Assembly (NCBI RefSeq): GCF_001435375.1
Contig: NZ_AYYZ01000005.1
Span: 1 to 34,267 of the forward strand
Source of the DNA: Ligilactobacillus araffinosus DSM 20653
GTDB lineage: Bacteria > Bacillota > Bacilli > Lactobacillales > Lactobacillaceae
Length of the DNA stretch: 34,267 nucleotides
Direction: 5' to 3'
The notes under the pieces were generated by a model. That model ran no database searches and was not told the DNA's origin. It worked only from the letters and a program-made list of their open reading frames with translations. The position numbers and the translations under genes are program-made. Below are positions 1 through 7,187 of this stretch, piece after piece. Every line of letters begins with the position of its first letter. The first letter of the stretch is position 1.

Positions 1-32
1 TGTGTCGAAACATTGTTCAGTTTTCAAAGATC
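1..32 (-). promoter_or_regulatory. rRNA-operon leader motif (boxA-like region)
   Basis: Read on the minus strand the first 32 bases contain TTTGAAAACTGAACAATG followed by TTTCGACA. I know this block as the conserved leader just upstream of 16S rRNA in lactobacilli and relatives. It follows two consensus promoters on the same strand, so a rRNA operon probably begins just off the left edge. The rRNA itself is outside the window, so this is inference from motif and context. Confidence 0.6.
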
Positions 33-61
33 TACAACTTTTGTCAAAAGACAACTATTAA

Positions 62-90
62 ATAATACCATTTACCAAATGTGATGTCAA
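62..90 (-). promoter_or_regulatory. Sigma-A promoter P2 of the putative rrn operon
   Basis: On the minus strand TTGACA (85-90) is followed after 17 bp by TATTAT (62-67), a near-consensus vegetative promoter. It fires towards the left edge, away from every gene in the window, and lies about 80 bp downstream of a second promoter. Tandem promoters of this kind are usual for rRNA operons. Confidence 0.75.
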
Positions 91-143
91 CAATTAATTA
101 TAAAAATAATTGTCAAACACTCCTGTCTAATGACGACTTTTAC

Positions 144-172
144 ATTCTATCAGTCCTATATCCTAAGGTCAA
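144..172 (-). promoter_or_regulatory. Sigma-A promoter P1 of the putative rrn operon
   Basis: On the minus strand TTGACC (167-172) and TAGAAT (144-149) are spaced by exactly 17 bp. It points off the left edge and is the upstream member of the tandem pair. It lies downstream of the man operon terminator, so it is independent of that operon. Confidence 0.7.
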
Positions 173-200
173 GGTATTTATTCAAATAAATTCAAAATTC

Positions 201-245
201 ATTTATATATAAAAATATCTCTGAACTATTTAGTTCAGAGATATT
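201..245 (-). terminator. Terminator of the mannose PTS operon
   Basis: A perfect 13-bp inverted repeat (AATATCTCTGAAC at 214-226, its complement at 233-245) has a 6-nt loop. On the minus strand it runs into a T-rich stretch. It sits 8 bp after the stop codon of the last gene of the man operon. Confidence 0.85.
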
Positions 246-252
246 CCAAAAC

Positions 253-627
253 TTATTTATTCGCTTTAATTATTCGTTTAATATTTCGCCTTAATACCTG
301 GAAGAAAGTCAATGAACGCACAATCTTGTTTGAATCAATATAATTTCGACAAGCACGTAATACCTTTTTAGGTTCTTTTGACGAAAAAATGTACATTTTT
401 CCCTTTTTTGTTTGAACCGCGAAACGCGGAATATACCTCCCCTTGAAATATAACGAAGCAATGATCTGATTAACTTCGTCCCACGGAATTTGCAAATAAT
501 GATTTACATTATCACCATAAAACTCAAACGCCTTGTTCCCAACCATGATTTGACCATACGTTCCAGTTCCGTGATGATAGACCGCTTTTTCAACAACATC
601 TGCTTTCGAATTTAATGATTCAACCAT
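253..627 (-). CDS. manO: DUF956 family protein (ManO) of the mannose PTS operon
   Basis: This 124-aa soluble protein has the features of the DUF956 family: an N-terminal stretch with HHGTGTYGQIMVGNKAFEFY near residues 18-37, and a central PWDEV..I.ASLYFKGRYIPRF block. DUF956 genes accompany mannose-family PTS operons in Firmicutes and are often called manO; their biochemical role is not settled. Here it is the last gene of the operon, 28 bp after manZ and just ahead of the operon terminator. Start is ATG. The function is inferred from family and position only; assignment to DUF956 is confident. Confidence 0.85.
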   Translation of the reverse strand: MVESLNSKADVVEKAVYHHGTGTYGQIMVGNKAFEFYGDNVNHYLQIPWDEVNQIIASLYFKGRYIPRFAVQTKKGKMYIFSSKEPKKVLRACRNYIDSNKIVRSLTFFQVLRRNIKRIIKANK

Positions 628-655
628 TCATCTTTCCTCTATTCCAAAGTATTTA

Positions 656-1582
656 TTAAAGCAAACCAACAACGTGCCCTAAAATTCCGATGATGAAGAT
701 TCCGATAATGATCCAGATTGGTGAAACCTTCTTCTTGAGTAGCCACATGCAAAGGAATGTCAATAGTAATCCAGCTAATCCTGGAATCAATTGGTCAAGA
801 ACATTTTGCATTGTTGTGATCTTAACGGATGATAAAGCTTGACCTTGACCATTATTGTAAAGTTCAAGGGCTTTTTGAATTCCTTCATGGCCTGAAGGAA
901 GTGAGTGCCAGTCAATGTAAGCACCCTTTTGTAATTGAACTTTTGAAACAACTGGTTTGAAGTCGATCTTAACCCACCGTTGAATCAGTGAACCAAGGAC
1001 AAACATCCCCAGCATTGAAGCTCCACGAGTTACGTCTTGCATCATTGTTCCTGATAAATCGTCCGTAATTGCAGAACCGGCTCTGTAACCAAATTCTTGA
1101 GTATACCATTGGAAGCCCCAACGGAATAAATTCCAAACAACGAAGAACATGATCGGTCCCAAAATGTTCCCACTCATCGCAAGTGAAGCACATAAAGCAC
1201 CTAAAATTGGACGAACTGTGAACCAGAAGACCGGATCGCCGACCCCAGCCAATGGGCCCATCATTCCGACCTTAACACCGTTGATTGCTTCGTCATCAAC
1301 GTCACCGCCATTAGCCCGTTCTTCTTCAAGGGCTAATGTAACCCCGATAATTGGTGAAGCCATAAATGGGGTTGTGTTAAAGAATTCCATGTGCCGCTTT
1401 AAAGCTGCTTGGCGATCTTCATCTGTCTTGTACAATTTCTTGATTGCAGGAATCATTGAAAATGCATAACCGCCGTTTTGCATCCGTTCATAGTTCCATG
1501 AACCTTGTAAGAATTGTGAACGAGCTGCAACTTTGAAACGTGTTTTTTTATCAACTTTAATTCGATTTTCTTTTTCAGTCAT
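656..1582 (-). CDS. manZ: Mannose-family PTS permease, component IID
   Basis: This is the IID membrane component (308 aa) of a mannose/fructose/glucosamine-type phosphotransferase permease; with IIC it forms the sugar channel. Family marks include the N-terminal RSQFLQGSWNYERMQNGG segment, the MMGPLAGVGDPVFWFTVRPI block in the middle, and C-terminal hydrophobic helices ending in IIIGIFIIGILGHVVGLL. The longest frame begins at a GTG at 1591, but GGAG lies only one base before that codon and about 8 bases before the ATG at 1582, so I chose the ATG. It follows manY with a 20-bp gap and precedes manO. Confidence 0.92.
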   Translation of the reverse strand: MTEKENRIKVDKKTRFKVAARSQFLQGSWNYERMQNGGYAFSMIPAIKKLYKTDEDRQAALKRHMEFFNTTPFMASPIIGVTLALEEERANGGDVDDEAINGVKVGMMGPLAGVGDPVFWFTVRPILGALCASLAMSGNILGPIMFFVVWNLFRWGFQWYTQEFGYRAGSAITDDLSGTMMQDVTRGASMLGMFVLGSLIQRWVKIDFKPVVSKVQLQKGAYIDWHSLPSGHEGIQKALELYNNGQGQALSSVKITTMQNVLDQLIPGLAGLLLTFLCMWLLKKKVSPIWIIIGIFIIGILGHVVGLL

Positions 1583-1602
1583 TCTTTTCACGCTCCTTCA
1601 TT

Positions 1603-2409
1603 TTAGTAGTCATCCAAGATATCGCCTAACGGATCACCGGTATTGCTGTCGCCGCCACCGTTACCGCCGTTGCCACCTTTTTTATCAAGGTTCAAGTACA
1701 TCAATGTAATTGCAACAGCCAAGGCACCGATTGCCAACAATGTTAAGTTTGTCAAAGCAGCGATTACAAAACCGATAATGAAGAATGGCCATGTTTCCTT
1801 TGTAGCCATCATATTGATAACCATTGCGTAACCAACAGCAACAACCATGCCACCACCGATTGTCATTCCGGCTGATAACCATGAAGGAATTGCATTCAAC
1901 ATGTGTTGAACTGTGTGAGTTGGGATAATAAGTAATAATCCGCAAGGAATAGCAACACGTAAACCTTGTAAAATAATTGCAATTGTTTGCCACATGTTCA
2001 TCTTCTTAAAGCTAACTTCTTCAGCAGCTTTATCCATTGCGTGCGTAATCCCAACACAGATTGTCCGGACGATCATGTTCATAACTAATCCGGCAACAGC
2101 GAATGGAACAGCCATGGCAACGGCAGTTCCGACACCTTTAACACCTAAATTCCCCATTGCCAAAACAATTGCTGATGCAGTTGACGCAAAGGCAATATCC
2201 GGAGCAACAGCCGCACCAATATTAGCCCATCCTAAAACGATCATTTGTAATGTTCCACCAAGAATGATCCCGGCAGTTAAGTTACCTGTTACTAAGCCAA
2301 TTAATGTACAAGTAACAAGTGGTTGATAAAATTCAAATTCATCTAAAATACCATCCATTCCGGCAAAGAATGCAATGATAATTACTAAAATTGCTTGAAC
2401 GATAGACAT
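1603..2409 (-). CDS. manY: Mannose-family PTS permease, component IIC
   Basis: This 268-aa polytopic membrane protein is the IIC component of the mannose PTS family. It is hydrophobic throughout, with the typical N-terminus MSIVQAILVIIIAFFAGMDG, the GTLQMIVLGWANIGAAVAPD block near residues 52-71, and a C-terminal tail unusually rich in glycine and aspartate (GGNGGNGGGD). IIC and IID together carry the substrate across the membrane, and the phosphate comes from the IIB domain. The gene lies 15 bp after manX. In Gram-positive bacteria Man permeases of this class are also receptors for class IIa bacteriocins; whether this one is cannot be told from sequence. Confidence 0.93.
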   Translation of the reverse strand: MSIVQAILVIIIAFFAGMDGILDEFEFYQPLVTCTLIGLVTGNLTAGIILGGTLQMIVLGWANIGAAVAPDIAFASTASAIVLAMGNLGVKGVGTAVAMAVPFAVAGLVMNMIVRTICVGITHAMDKAAEEVSFKKMNMWQTIAIILQGLRVAIPCGLLLIIPTHTVQHMLNAIPSWLSAGMTIGGGMVVAVGYAMVINMMATKETWPFFIIGFVIAALTNLTLLAIGALAVAITLMYLNLDKKGGNGGNGGGDSNTGDPLGDILDDY

Positions 2410-2424
2410 CTTTCTTCCTCCTTG

Positions 2425-3420
2425 CTATTTCTTTTTGGCTAACTCTTCACGAGCCTTGTTAACAAGATCCATCATGTTTTCTGGTGAATCATTTGGAACT
2501 TTCCGAACGTCAAATTTGATTCCCATTTCATTCAGCTTGTCGTATGTTTCAACATCCTTTTCATCCAATGAAAGAACTTTGTTTACGGCAACTTTACCTT
2601 CCGAGTGGGCCATTGAACCGATATTCAATGTCTTAATGTCAACTCCGCCTTCAATGGCTTTCAAAGCATCTTCTGGGTTTTCAAAGAGGACTAATGCCTT
2701 CGTTGCTCCAAATCGTGGATCCTTTGAAACTTCGATCATCTTCTTAATCGGAATAACATTTGCCCGCACACCAGGAGGAGCAGCCTGAATAATCATGTTT
2801 TTCCGCAACTTATCTTTTGAAACGTTGTCCGAGACAACGATAATCCGATCAGGACGAACTGATTTTGTCCAAGCAGTAGCCACTTGGCCGTGAAGCAACC
2901 GTGAATCGATCCGAACTAAACCAAACTTAATGTGTCCATCGCCTAAAACCGTTCCTTCAGGAATTGCACCAGTTGGTTGCTTGCTTTCAGCAGCTTTTGG
3001 GGCTTCCTTCTTTGGAACAAGTCCTTCAGGTAAGGTCTTGATTCCGTCCTTGGCAGAACCAACGATTTGTTTGGCAATTTCACGGGCGGTAATTCCGTCT
3101 TGCAACCGGGCACCGTATGCTTCGATCAGCATTGGTAAGTTCAAACCGGTAACAATTGCCCATGTATCTTTGTGTTCAGCAAACAAATTGCTTGCTTGGT
3201 TGAATGGAGTACCACTCCAAAGGTCAATTAAGAATAATACTTGTTCTGGATCATCAAATGAAGCAATGGCGTCTTCCATCTTTTTGCGAATGTCATCTGG
3301 GCCTTCGCTAGGTTTCAAGATACATGCCTTAACATTTTCTTGTTTACCGAAGATCATTTCACCAGATTGATAAATTCCTTCAGCGAATCCGCCATGGCTA
3401 GCAAGGATAATTCCTACCAT
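2425..3420 (-). CDS. manX: Mannose-family PTS, fused EIIAB
   Basis: This 331-aa cytoplasmic phosphocarrier fuses EIIA (about 1-130) and EIIB (about 165-331) through an Ala/Pro/Lys-rich linker (residues 137-160). EIIA starts with VGIILASHGGFAEG, placing the phospho-histidine at His9. EIIB carries RIDSRLLHGQVATAW with the phospho-histidine at His177. HPr-P passes phosphate to His9, then His177, then to the sugar brought in by IIC/IID. The fusion is the usual arrangement in lactobacilli. It lies 40 bp downstream of a separate EIIB gene, with a good ribosome binding site (AGGAGG) before its ATG. Confidence 0.94.
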   Translation of the reverse strand: MVGIILASHGGFAEGIYQSGEMIFGKQENVKACILKPSEGPDDIRKKMEDAIASFDDPEQVLFLIDLWSGTPFNQASNLFAEHKDTWAIVTGLNLPMLIEAYGARLQDGITAREIAKQIVGSAKDGIKTLPEGLVPKKEAPKAAESKQPTGAIPEGTVLGDGHIKFGLVRIDSRLLHGQVATAWTKSVRPDRIIVVSDNVSKDKLRKNMIIQAAPPGVRANVIPIKKMIEVSKDPRFGATKALVLFENPEDALKAIEGGVDIKTLNIGSMAHSEGKVAVNKVLSLDEKDVETYDKLNEMGIKFDVRKVPNDSPENMMDLVNKAREELAKKK

Positions 3421-3460
3421 AATGTTTTCCTCCTTTGGTGTATTCTTAATTCTGCAAAAC

Positions 3461-3961
3461 CTACTCGGTAATCAAATGCTTATCAATTAAAACCTGCCAG
3501 AGATTTTTAGGACTATCACTTGATACTTTTTGAATCTCAAGCTGAATTCCATGCTGATGAAGCAGTTGAAAAGTCTGGATGTCTCGTTGACTAACAGCGA
3601 CAGTATCGCTGACCATCTTTTTGGAACTGTCGAAACTCAAGGAACCGATATTGATCCTTGAAACGGCAACGCCTCCAAGAATTAATCGCAAAGCATCTTG
3701 AGGAGATTCAACTAGTAATAAAACTTTTTCTCCATCAAAACGTGAATCTTGATTAATACGGATCACCTTTTGGATTGGAACAATATGAGTTTTCAACCCT
3801 GGGGGCGATGCTTGTTTAATCAACGTTTTCCGAATCGCATCCTGAGCCACACTATCAGATGCAACGAGGATTCGATTAATTTTCAAAACCCGTGCCCAAT
3901 TCGTTGCAACCTGACCATGTAGAAGTCGGCTATCAATTCGAAATAACTGAACTTGAAGCAT
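3461..3961 (-). CDS. Stand-alone mannose-family PTS EIIB, first gene of the man operon
   Basis: This 166-aa protein is a complete EIIB of the mannose family, with FRIDSRLLHGQVATNW at its start and the phospho-histidine at residue 15. It resembles the IIB half of the following manX (shared LLHGQVAT, KASPPG-type and SDSPKN blocks) but is clearly diverged. The longer frame to 3970 starts with GTG; I chose the ATG at 3961 because this puts the RID block at the usual distance from the start and leaves a purine-rich site upstream. As the first cistron behind the sigma-54 promoter it may compete with or regulate ManX phosphate flow, for instance towards LevR. That role is inference. Confidence 0.88.
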   Translation of the reverse strand: MLQVQLFRIDSRLLHGQVATNWARVLKINRILVASDSVAQDAIRKTLIKQASPPGLKTHIVPIQKVIRINQDSRFDGEKVLLLVESPQDALRLILGGVAVSRINIGSLSFDSSKKMVSDTVAVSQRDIQTFQLLHQHGIQLEIQKVSSDSPKNLWQVLIDKHLITE

Positions 3962-4062
3962 AAGGATCACACTTTCGTTATTTGGGATTGCCTCAAAGAC
4001 AAATAAAATAATTGCTAATAATTAGCCAATCACCAAATTGTTTTGCCTTACATTAAACAATA

Positions 4063-4078
4063 AGCAAAAAGCGTGCCA
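4063..4078 (-). promoter_or_regulatory. Sigma-54 (-24/-12) promoter of the man operon
   Basis: On the minus strand TGGCACG (4072-4078), four bases, then TTGCT (4063-4067) match the sigma-54 consensus with the obligatory GG and GC doublets exactly 10 bases apart. It lies about 100 bp before the first operon gene and just downstream of a gene for a sigma-54 activator. In Lactobacillales sigma-54 is used mainly for mannose-family PTS operons, so the assignment is strong. Confidence 0.93.
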
Positions 4079-4093
4079 ACTTTGTGTATCTCT

Positions 4094-4107
4094 TGAAAAC
4101 GCTTTTA
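4094..4107 (+). promoter_or_regulatory. Putative CcpA-binding cre site upstream of man promoter
   Basis: TGAAAACGCTTTTA matches the cre consensus TGWAANCGNTNWCA at all but one of the fixed positions. It lies between the sigma-54 promoter and the upstream inverted repeat, where a bound CcpA could block activator looping. Binding is inferred. Confidence 0.6.
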
Positions 4108-4120
4108 TACCAACGATTAA

Positions 4121-4158
4121 AATTGCTTGATACACTGTTGATTGTGTATCAAGCAATT
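4121..4158. promoter_or_regulatory. 15-bp inverted repeat, likely LevR enhancer (UAS)
   Basis: AATTGCTTGATACAC (4121-4135) and its exact complement (4144-4158) are separated by 8 bp. It sits about 45-80 bp upstream of the sigma-54 promoter, the place for an activator's enhancer. Its core GTGTATC recurs at 4084 and 4179 and upstream of levR. On the minus strand the hairpin is followed by TTTTAAT, so it may also end levR transcription. Both roles are inferred. Confidence 0.65.
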
Positions 4159-4170
4159 CACTAATCATTA

Positions 4171-6987
4171 TTATTTTTGTGTATCAATCAATTTAACAAC
4201 ATAATACACTTCTTCTTCAGGTAAGGTAATGTTTAAACTTTCCGTTAGCATTTGGTTAGCCTTGATCACCATTGGATAAACCGGATCATTTCGAACCTCT
4301 TCAATTTGAATATCCTGTTGAACCGTCAATTCACTTCGAGTTAAAATTCGTTCGATCACTCCGGCCAAATGCATACTCAAATTAACCTTTAATGAATTTT
4401 TCAACTTTATCGGGCCTTTTTCAATTACCTTACAGTATTCCCAAAGAACCTCCGTAACTTTTTCCGGATTAAGGAAAGTAAAATACTGTCCTAAATAATG
4501 CTGAATTCTTTCCTTTGCCATTTTCTCCGAAGTTTCCAATTGATTTTCGGCTTCAATGTTATTCGTAAAGTTTTCAATCGCAGTAATAAACTGTTCGCCA
4601 CCGCCTTGAAGCAGTTTTTCAAGTGAAACAAATGGGACACTTAGGTGCGGGCGGGAAATTCCCGTAACCGCAACAATGCGGTAGTCCTTTTGAATCTTCG
4701 CAATTTGTTGATCCATATCAACAACGGAAATCGGTAAGACAACAATATCATCGATCAAATGGTCCACCAAAATACTATCTAACATCTTCTTGATCTTCAC
4801 TGCGGTTCCCTGACCAGTTGAACAAATTGCTAAAATGGCTTTTGGCTGCTGCTCAGAAACTGTGGTGGCTTTCTGAGGTAAATGCTGAACTTCGGTTTTT
4901 TCCCGTTCCGTTGTCCGTGAATACCCACTGAATTCTGAAATTTCCCGATAAACATTTTCTAAGTCACTATCGATCAGCGACGTTTTCCGGGCCGTTTCCA
5001 AAACCAATGCCGTTGTTACCATATCAACGGACTTAACTTTGATTCCTGTATGCTCACTAATTTTCTCATCAAAAGTACTTAACGACCCCATATCGACAAG
5101 CAAAATCACGCCATTCCCCGAATCTATTTGACGGACTTTTTCTTCAATTCCCTTTAACGCTTCATGAGGACTCATATCTAATGACATATCAAACGCTGTT
5201 AAATTATCGGGATCGAGAAGTTGTTCAACTACTTGTACCATCGAAGATGCCGTACTATTGCCATGGGCGGCAACTACAATTCCAACCTTGCCATTTTGTT
5301 TTTCAGCTTGCAGCGAAATTAATAAAACTGCTAAATAATATAATTCTGAGTCTGGAACTGGTAAATGATAATGATTTTCAATTTCATTTTTTACAATTTT
5401 GGCATATCCTAATTCTTCTGGATAATCTTGAACCATTGAAATCATATTAGGAGCAGCCTTTCGTAATGGTTTCCCAGATTCAACCCGTTTAATAAATGAA
5501 CTAATGTGTAAACTCATTGCATACGAAAAATCCGGTGAAATCCGATAACCTTTGTCCTTTAAAATCTTTTTCAATCGATCAGTCAAATCTACAACGTCAT
5601 GATCAACAATTTCATATAAATCATTTTGATCACGCTCTAAATGTTTATCTGAATAAAATCCTTTTAAATGGACATTGATATCCGTCATAATAAAATTATT
5701 GATTGATTCTTGATCAAGCCCTTCCTTGCTAAGTAATGCAGCTTTATCGCCAATAATTTCATAAAGATTATATGGTAATTCATAATTATCAGCATCACTT
5801 AACGGGACTGTTACGTCATCCGGGGCAACTACCATTTGCGGATCCATCATTTTTGCCAAATCGCCAAACTGGTCTCGGTCATTTGCAAGGCGCGAAAGTC
5901 CTTCTTTAATACTAGGCGGCAACTGGTCAAAATGAAGATAAATTGCGTCCTGTGTTTGAATATTGTTTAAAAATCCTTGCGCACACACTAACTGAACGTT
6001 TGACTTTAACTGACCAACATTCCCATAAGTAACACTGCCAATCAATGACCGCGCAACGTCTTCATCAAAGTAAATTTTCTTATGAATACGGTTAGCTTCA
6101 ACAGATAACATTTGGCGTAATAGGCCAAAACGTTCCCGCATTGTCCGTGAATTAAAACTTGGCATTTGAACAACAATTGGAATTCTCCGAACGAAGGTTG
6201 CTAATAATGAACTTTCAGGATCTTCGGTAGTTGCACAAATCAACCGCAAATTAGCATGATGTGCTTTAGCAGTTTCTCCTAATCGTGAATAGGTTCCATG
6301 ATCCATTAAATAAAAAATCATTTCTTGACCTTCCGGTGGTAACCGGTGAACTTCGTCTAGAAATAAAATTCCGCCGTCCGCTTTTTGAATCAACCCTTCT
6401 TGATCTTCATTAGCACCAGTAAAAGCCCCTTTAACATATCCAAATAAATGCGACATTAAAAGTTGAGGATTATGCGCATAATCTGCACAGTTAAATGTAG
6501 TTAAATGGGGATTGCTAATTACACCTTTATTGTAAGCAAATTGATTCATTGCATTTGCAAAATACGTTTTCCCTGATCCAGTTGGCCCTGTTATTAGAAC
6601 ATTCAGTCCATGTGGAGGATATAAAAGCGCTGCTTTGGCCTGTTCAATTTGATTTTTTAAACTGCTTGTTCTTCCAATTAAATGATCAAAAATATCATCT
6701 TGTTTGTTTTCCTGTTCTTCAGTGCGATTTTTCTTGGCGGATTCTGTTTTTTTTACCCTTACTACCGTTTCATGTACATCCTGTGAAACTTGATCAGCCA
6801 AAAAATATTTTACGGGACGCGTTGCAGTTTTAGTCAATTTACCTTCTTTTACTAAAATATTTAACTCTTTGCTGACATTCGTCCGAACCAGATTGAGATC
6901 CATCGCTACTTTAGAAGTTGTCACTCCTTGAGGTTGATCAGGTAGCATGTTTTTCAGATATTCCCAGACCTTTTCTCTTCGTTTCAA
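4171..6987 (-). CDS. levR: LevR/ManR-type sigma-54-dependent activator with PTS regulation domains
   Basis: This 938-aa activator of mannose-PTS transcription has an N-terminal winged helix (about 1-65) and an AAA+ domain with Walker A GPTGSGKT (134-141), the sigma-54 contact loop GAFTGA (187-192) and Walker B ILFLDE (207-212). PRD1 follows (about 455-560, His494), then an EIIA-Man-like domain with AAHGNSTA (His575), an EIIB-Gat-like domain with AICSTGQG (Cys722), and PRD2 (about 830-938, His873). By analogy with Bacillus LevR, phosphorylation of these histidines by HPr and PTS enzymes tunes activity. Start is TTG at 6987, with AGGAGG 7 bases ahead. The gene lies directly upstream of the operon it should control. 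Confidence 0.93.
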   Translation of the reverse strand: MKRREKVWEYLKNMLPDQPQGVTTSKVAMDLNLVRTNVSKELNILVKEGKLTKTATRPVKYFLADQVSQDVHETVVRVKKTESAKKNRTEEQENKQDDIFDHLIGRTSSLKNQIEQAKAALLYPPHGLNVLITGPTGSGKTYFANAMNQFAYNKGVISNPHLTTFNCADYAHNPQLLMSHLFGYVKGAFTGANEDQEGLIQKADGGILFLDEVHRLPPEGQEMIFYLMDHGTYSRLGETAKAHHANLRLICATTEDPESSLLATFVRRIPIVVQMPSFNSRTMRERFGLLRQMLSVEANRIHKKIYFDEDVARSLIGSVTYGNVGQLKSNVQLVCAQGFLNNIQTQDAIYLHFDQLPPSIKEGLSRLANDRDQFGDLAKMMDPQMVVAPDDVTVPLSDADNYELPYNLYEIIGDKAALLSKEGLDQESINNFIMTDINVHLKGFYSDKHLERDQNDLYEIVDHDVVDLTDRLKKILKDKGYRISPDFSYAMSLHISSFIKRVESGKPLRKAAPNMISMVQDYPEELGYAKIVKNEIENHYHLPVPDSELYYLAVLLISLQAEKQNGKVGIVVAAHGNSTASSMVQVVEQLLDPDNLTAFDMSLDMSPHEALKGIEEKVRQIDSGNGVILLVDMGSLSTFDEKISEHTGIKVKSVDMVTTALVLETARKTSLIDSDLENVYREISEFSGYSRTTEREKTEVQHLPQKATTVSEQQPKAILAICSTGQGTAVKIKKMLDSILVDHLIDDIVVLPISVVDMDQQIAKIQKDYRIVAVTGISRPHLSVPFVSLEKLLQGGGEQFITAIENFTNNIEAENQLETSEKMAKERIQHYLGQYFTFLNPEKVTEVLWEYCKVIEKGPIKLKNSLKVNLSMHLAGVIERILTRSELTVQQDIQIEEVRNDPVYPMVIKANQMLTESLNITLPEEEVYYVVKLIDTQK

Positions 6988-7014
6988 AACTTAACCTCCT
7001 CAATAACCTTTTTT

Positions 7015-7110
7015 GTGTATTAAGCATCCAGGCTTCGATGATAGCGTTTACCATTTTAGTGTATCATCTTCATTATTAAAATTAAAGAATCGTTTTCATC
7101 TTTGTGTATC
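7015..7110. promoter_or_regulatory. Three evenly spaced GTGTATC boxes upstream of levR
   Basis: GTGTATT (7015), GTGTATC (7059) and GTGTATC (7104) lie in the levR upstream region, 44 and 45 bp apart, all in the same orientation. The same box forms the core of the inverted repeat upstream of the man operon. The likely reading is an operator set for LevR autoregulation, possibly with looping; this is inference from repetition and spacing. Confidence 0.5.
7039..7052 (-). promoter_or_regulatory. Putative cre site upstream of levR
   Basis: On the minus strand GGTAAACGCTATCA matches the cre consensus except at the first base. It lies between two of the GTGTATC boxes in the levR leader or promoter region. 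Together with the cre site at 4094 it suggests CcpA control of both activator and operon; binding is inferred. Confidence 0.5.
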
Positions 7111-7187
7111 AGGCATTTGCCTTTTTTCACTCCTCTATTAAATGGTAAAATTAATTTAACAAAATCGATTTTAAAGGGGTTTTAACA

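Noticed and set aside
5181-5450. Plus-strand ORFs inside levR, manXYZ, mdcA and the DUF805 genes
   Set aside because: They lie opposite well-recognised genes, lack ribosome binding sites and have low-quality protein sequence; they are frame shadows.
6985-7187. Assigning exact -35/-10 boxes for levR and the UbiB-like gene
   Set aside because: Several weak AT-rich candidates exist on both strands and none fits clearly better than the others.
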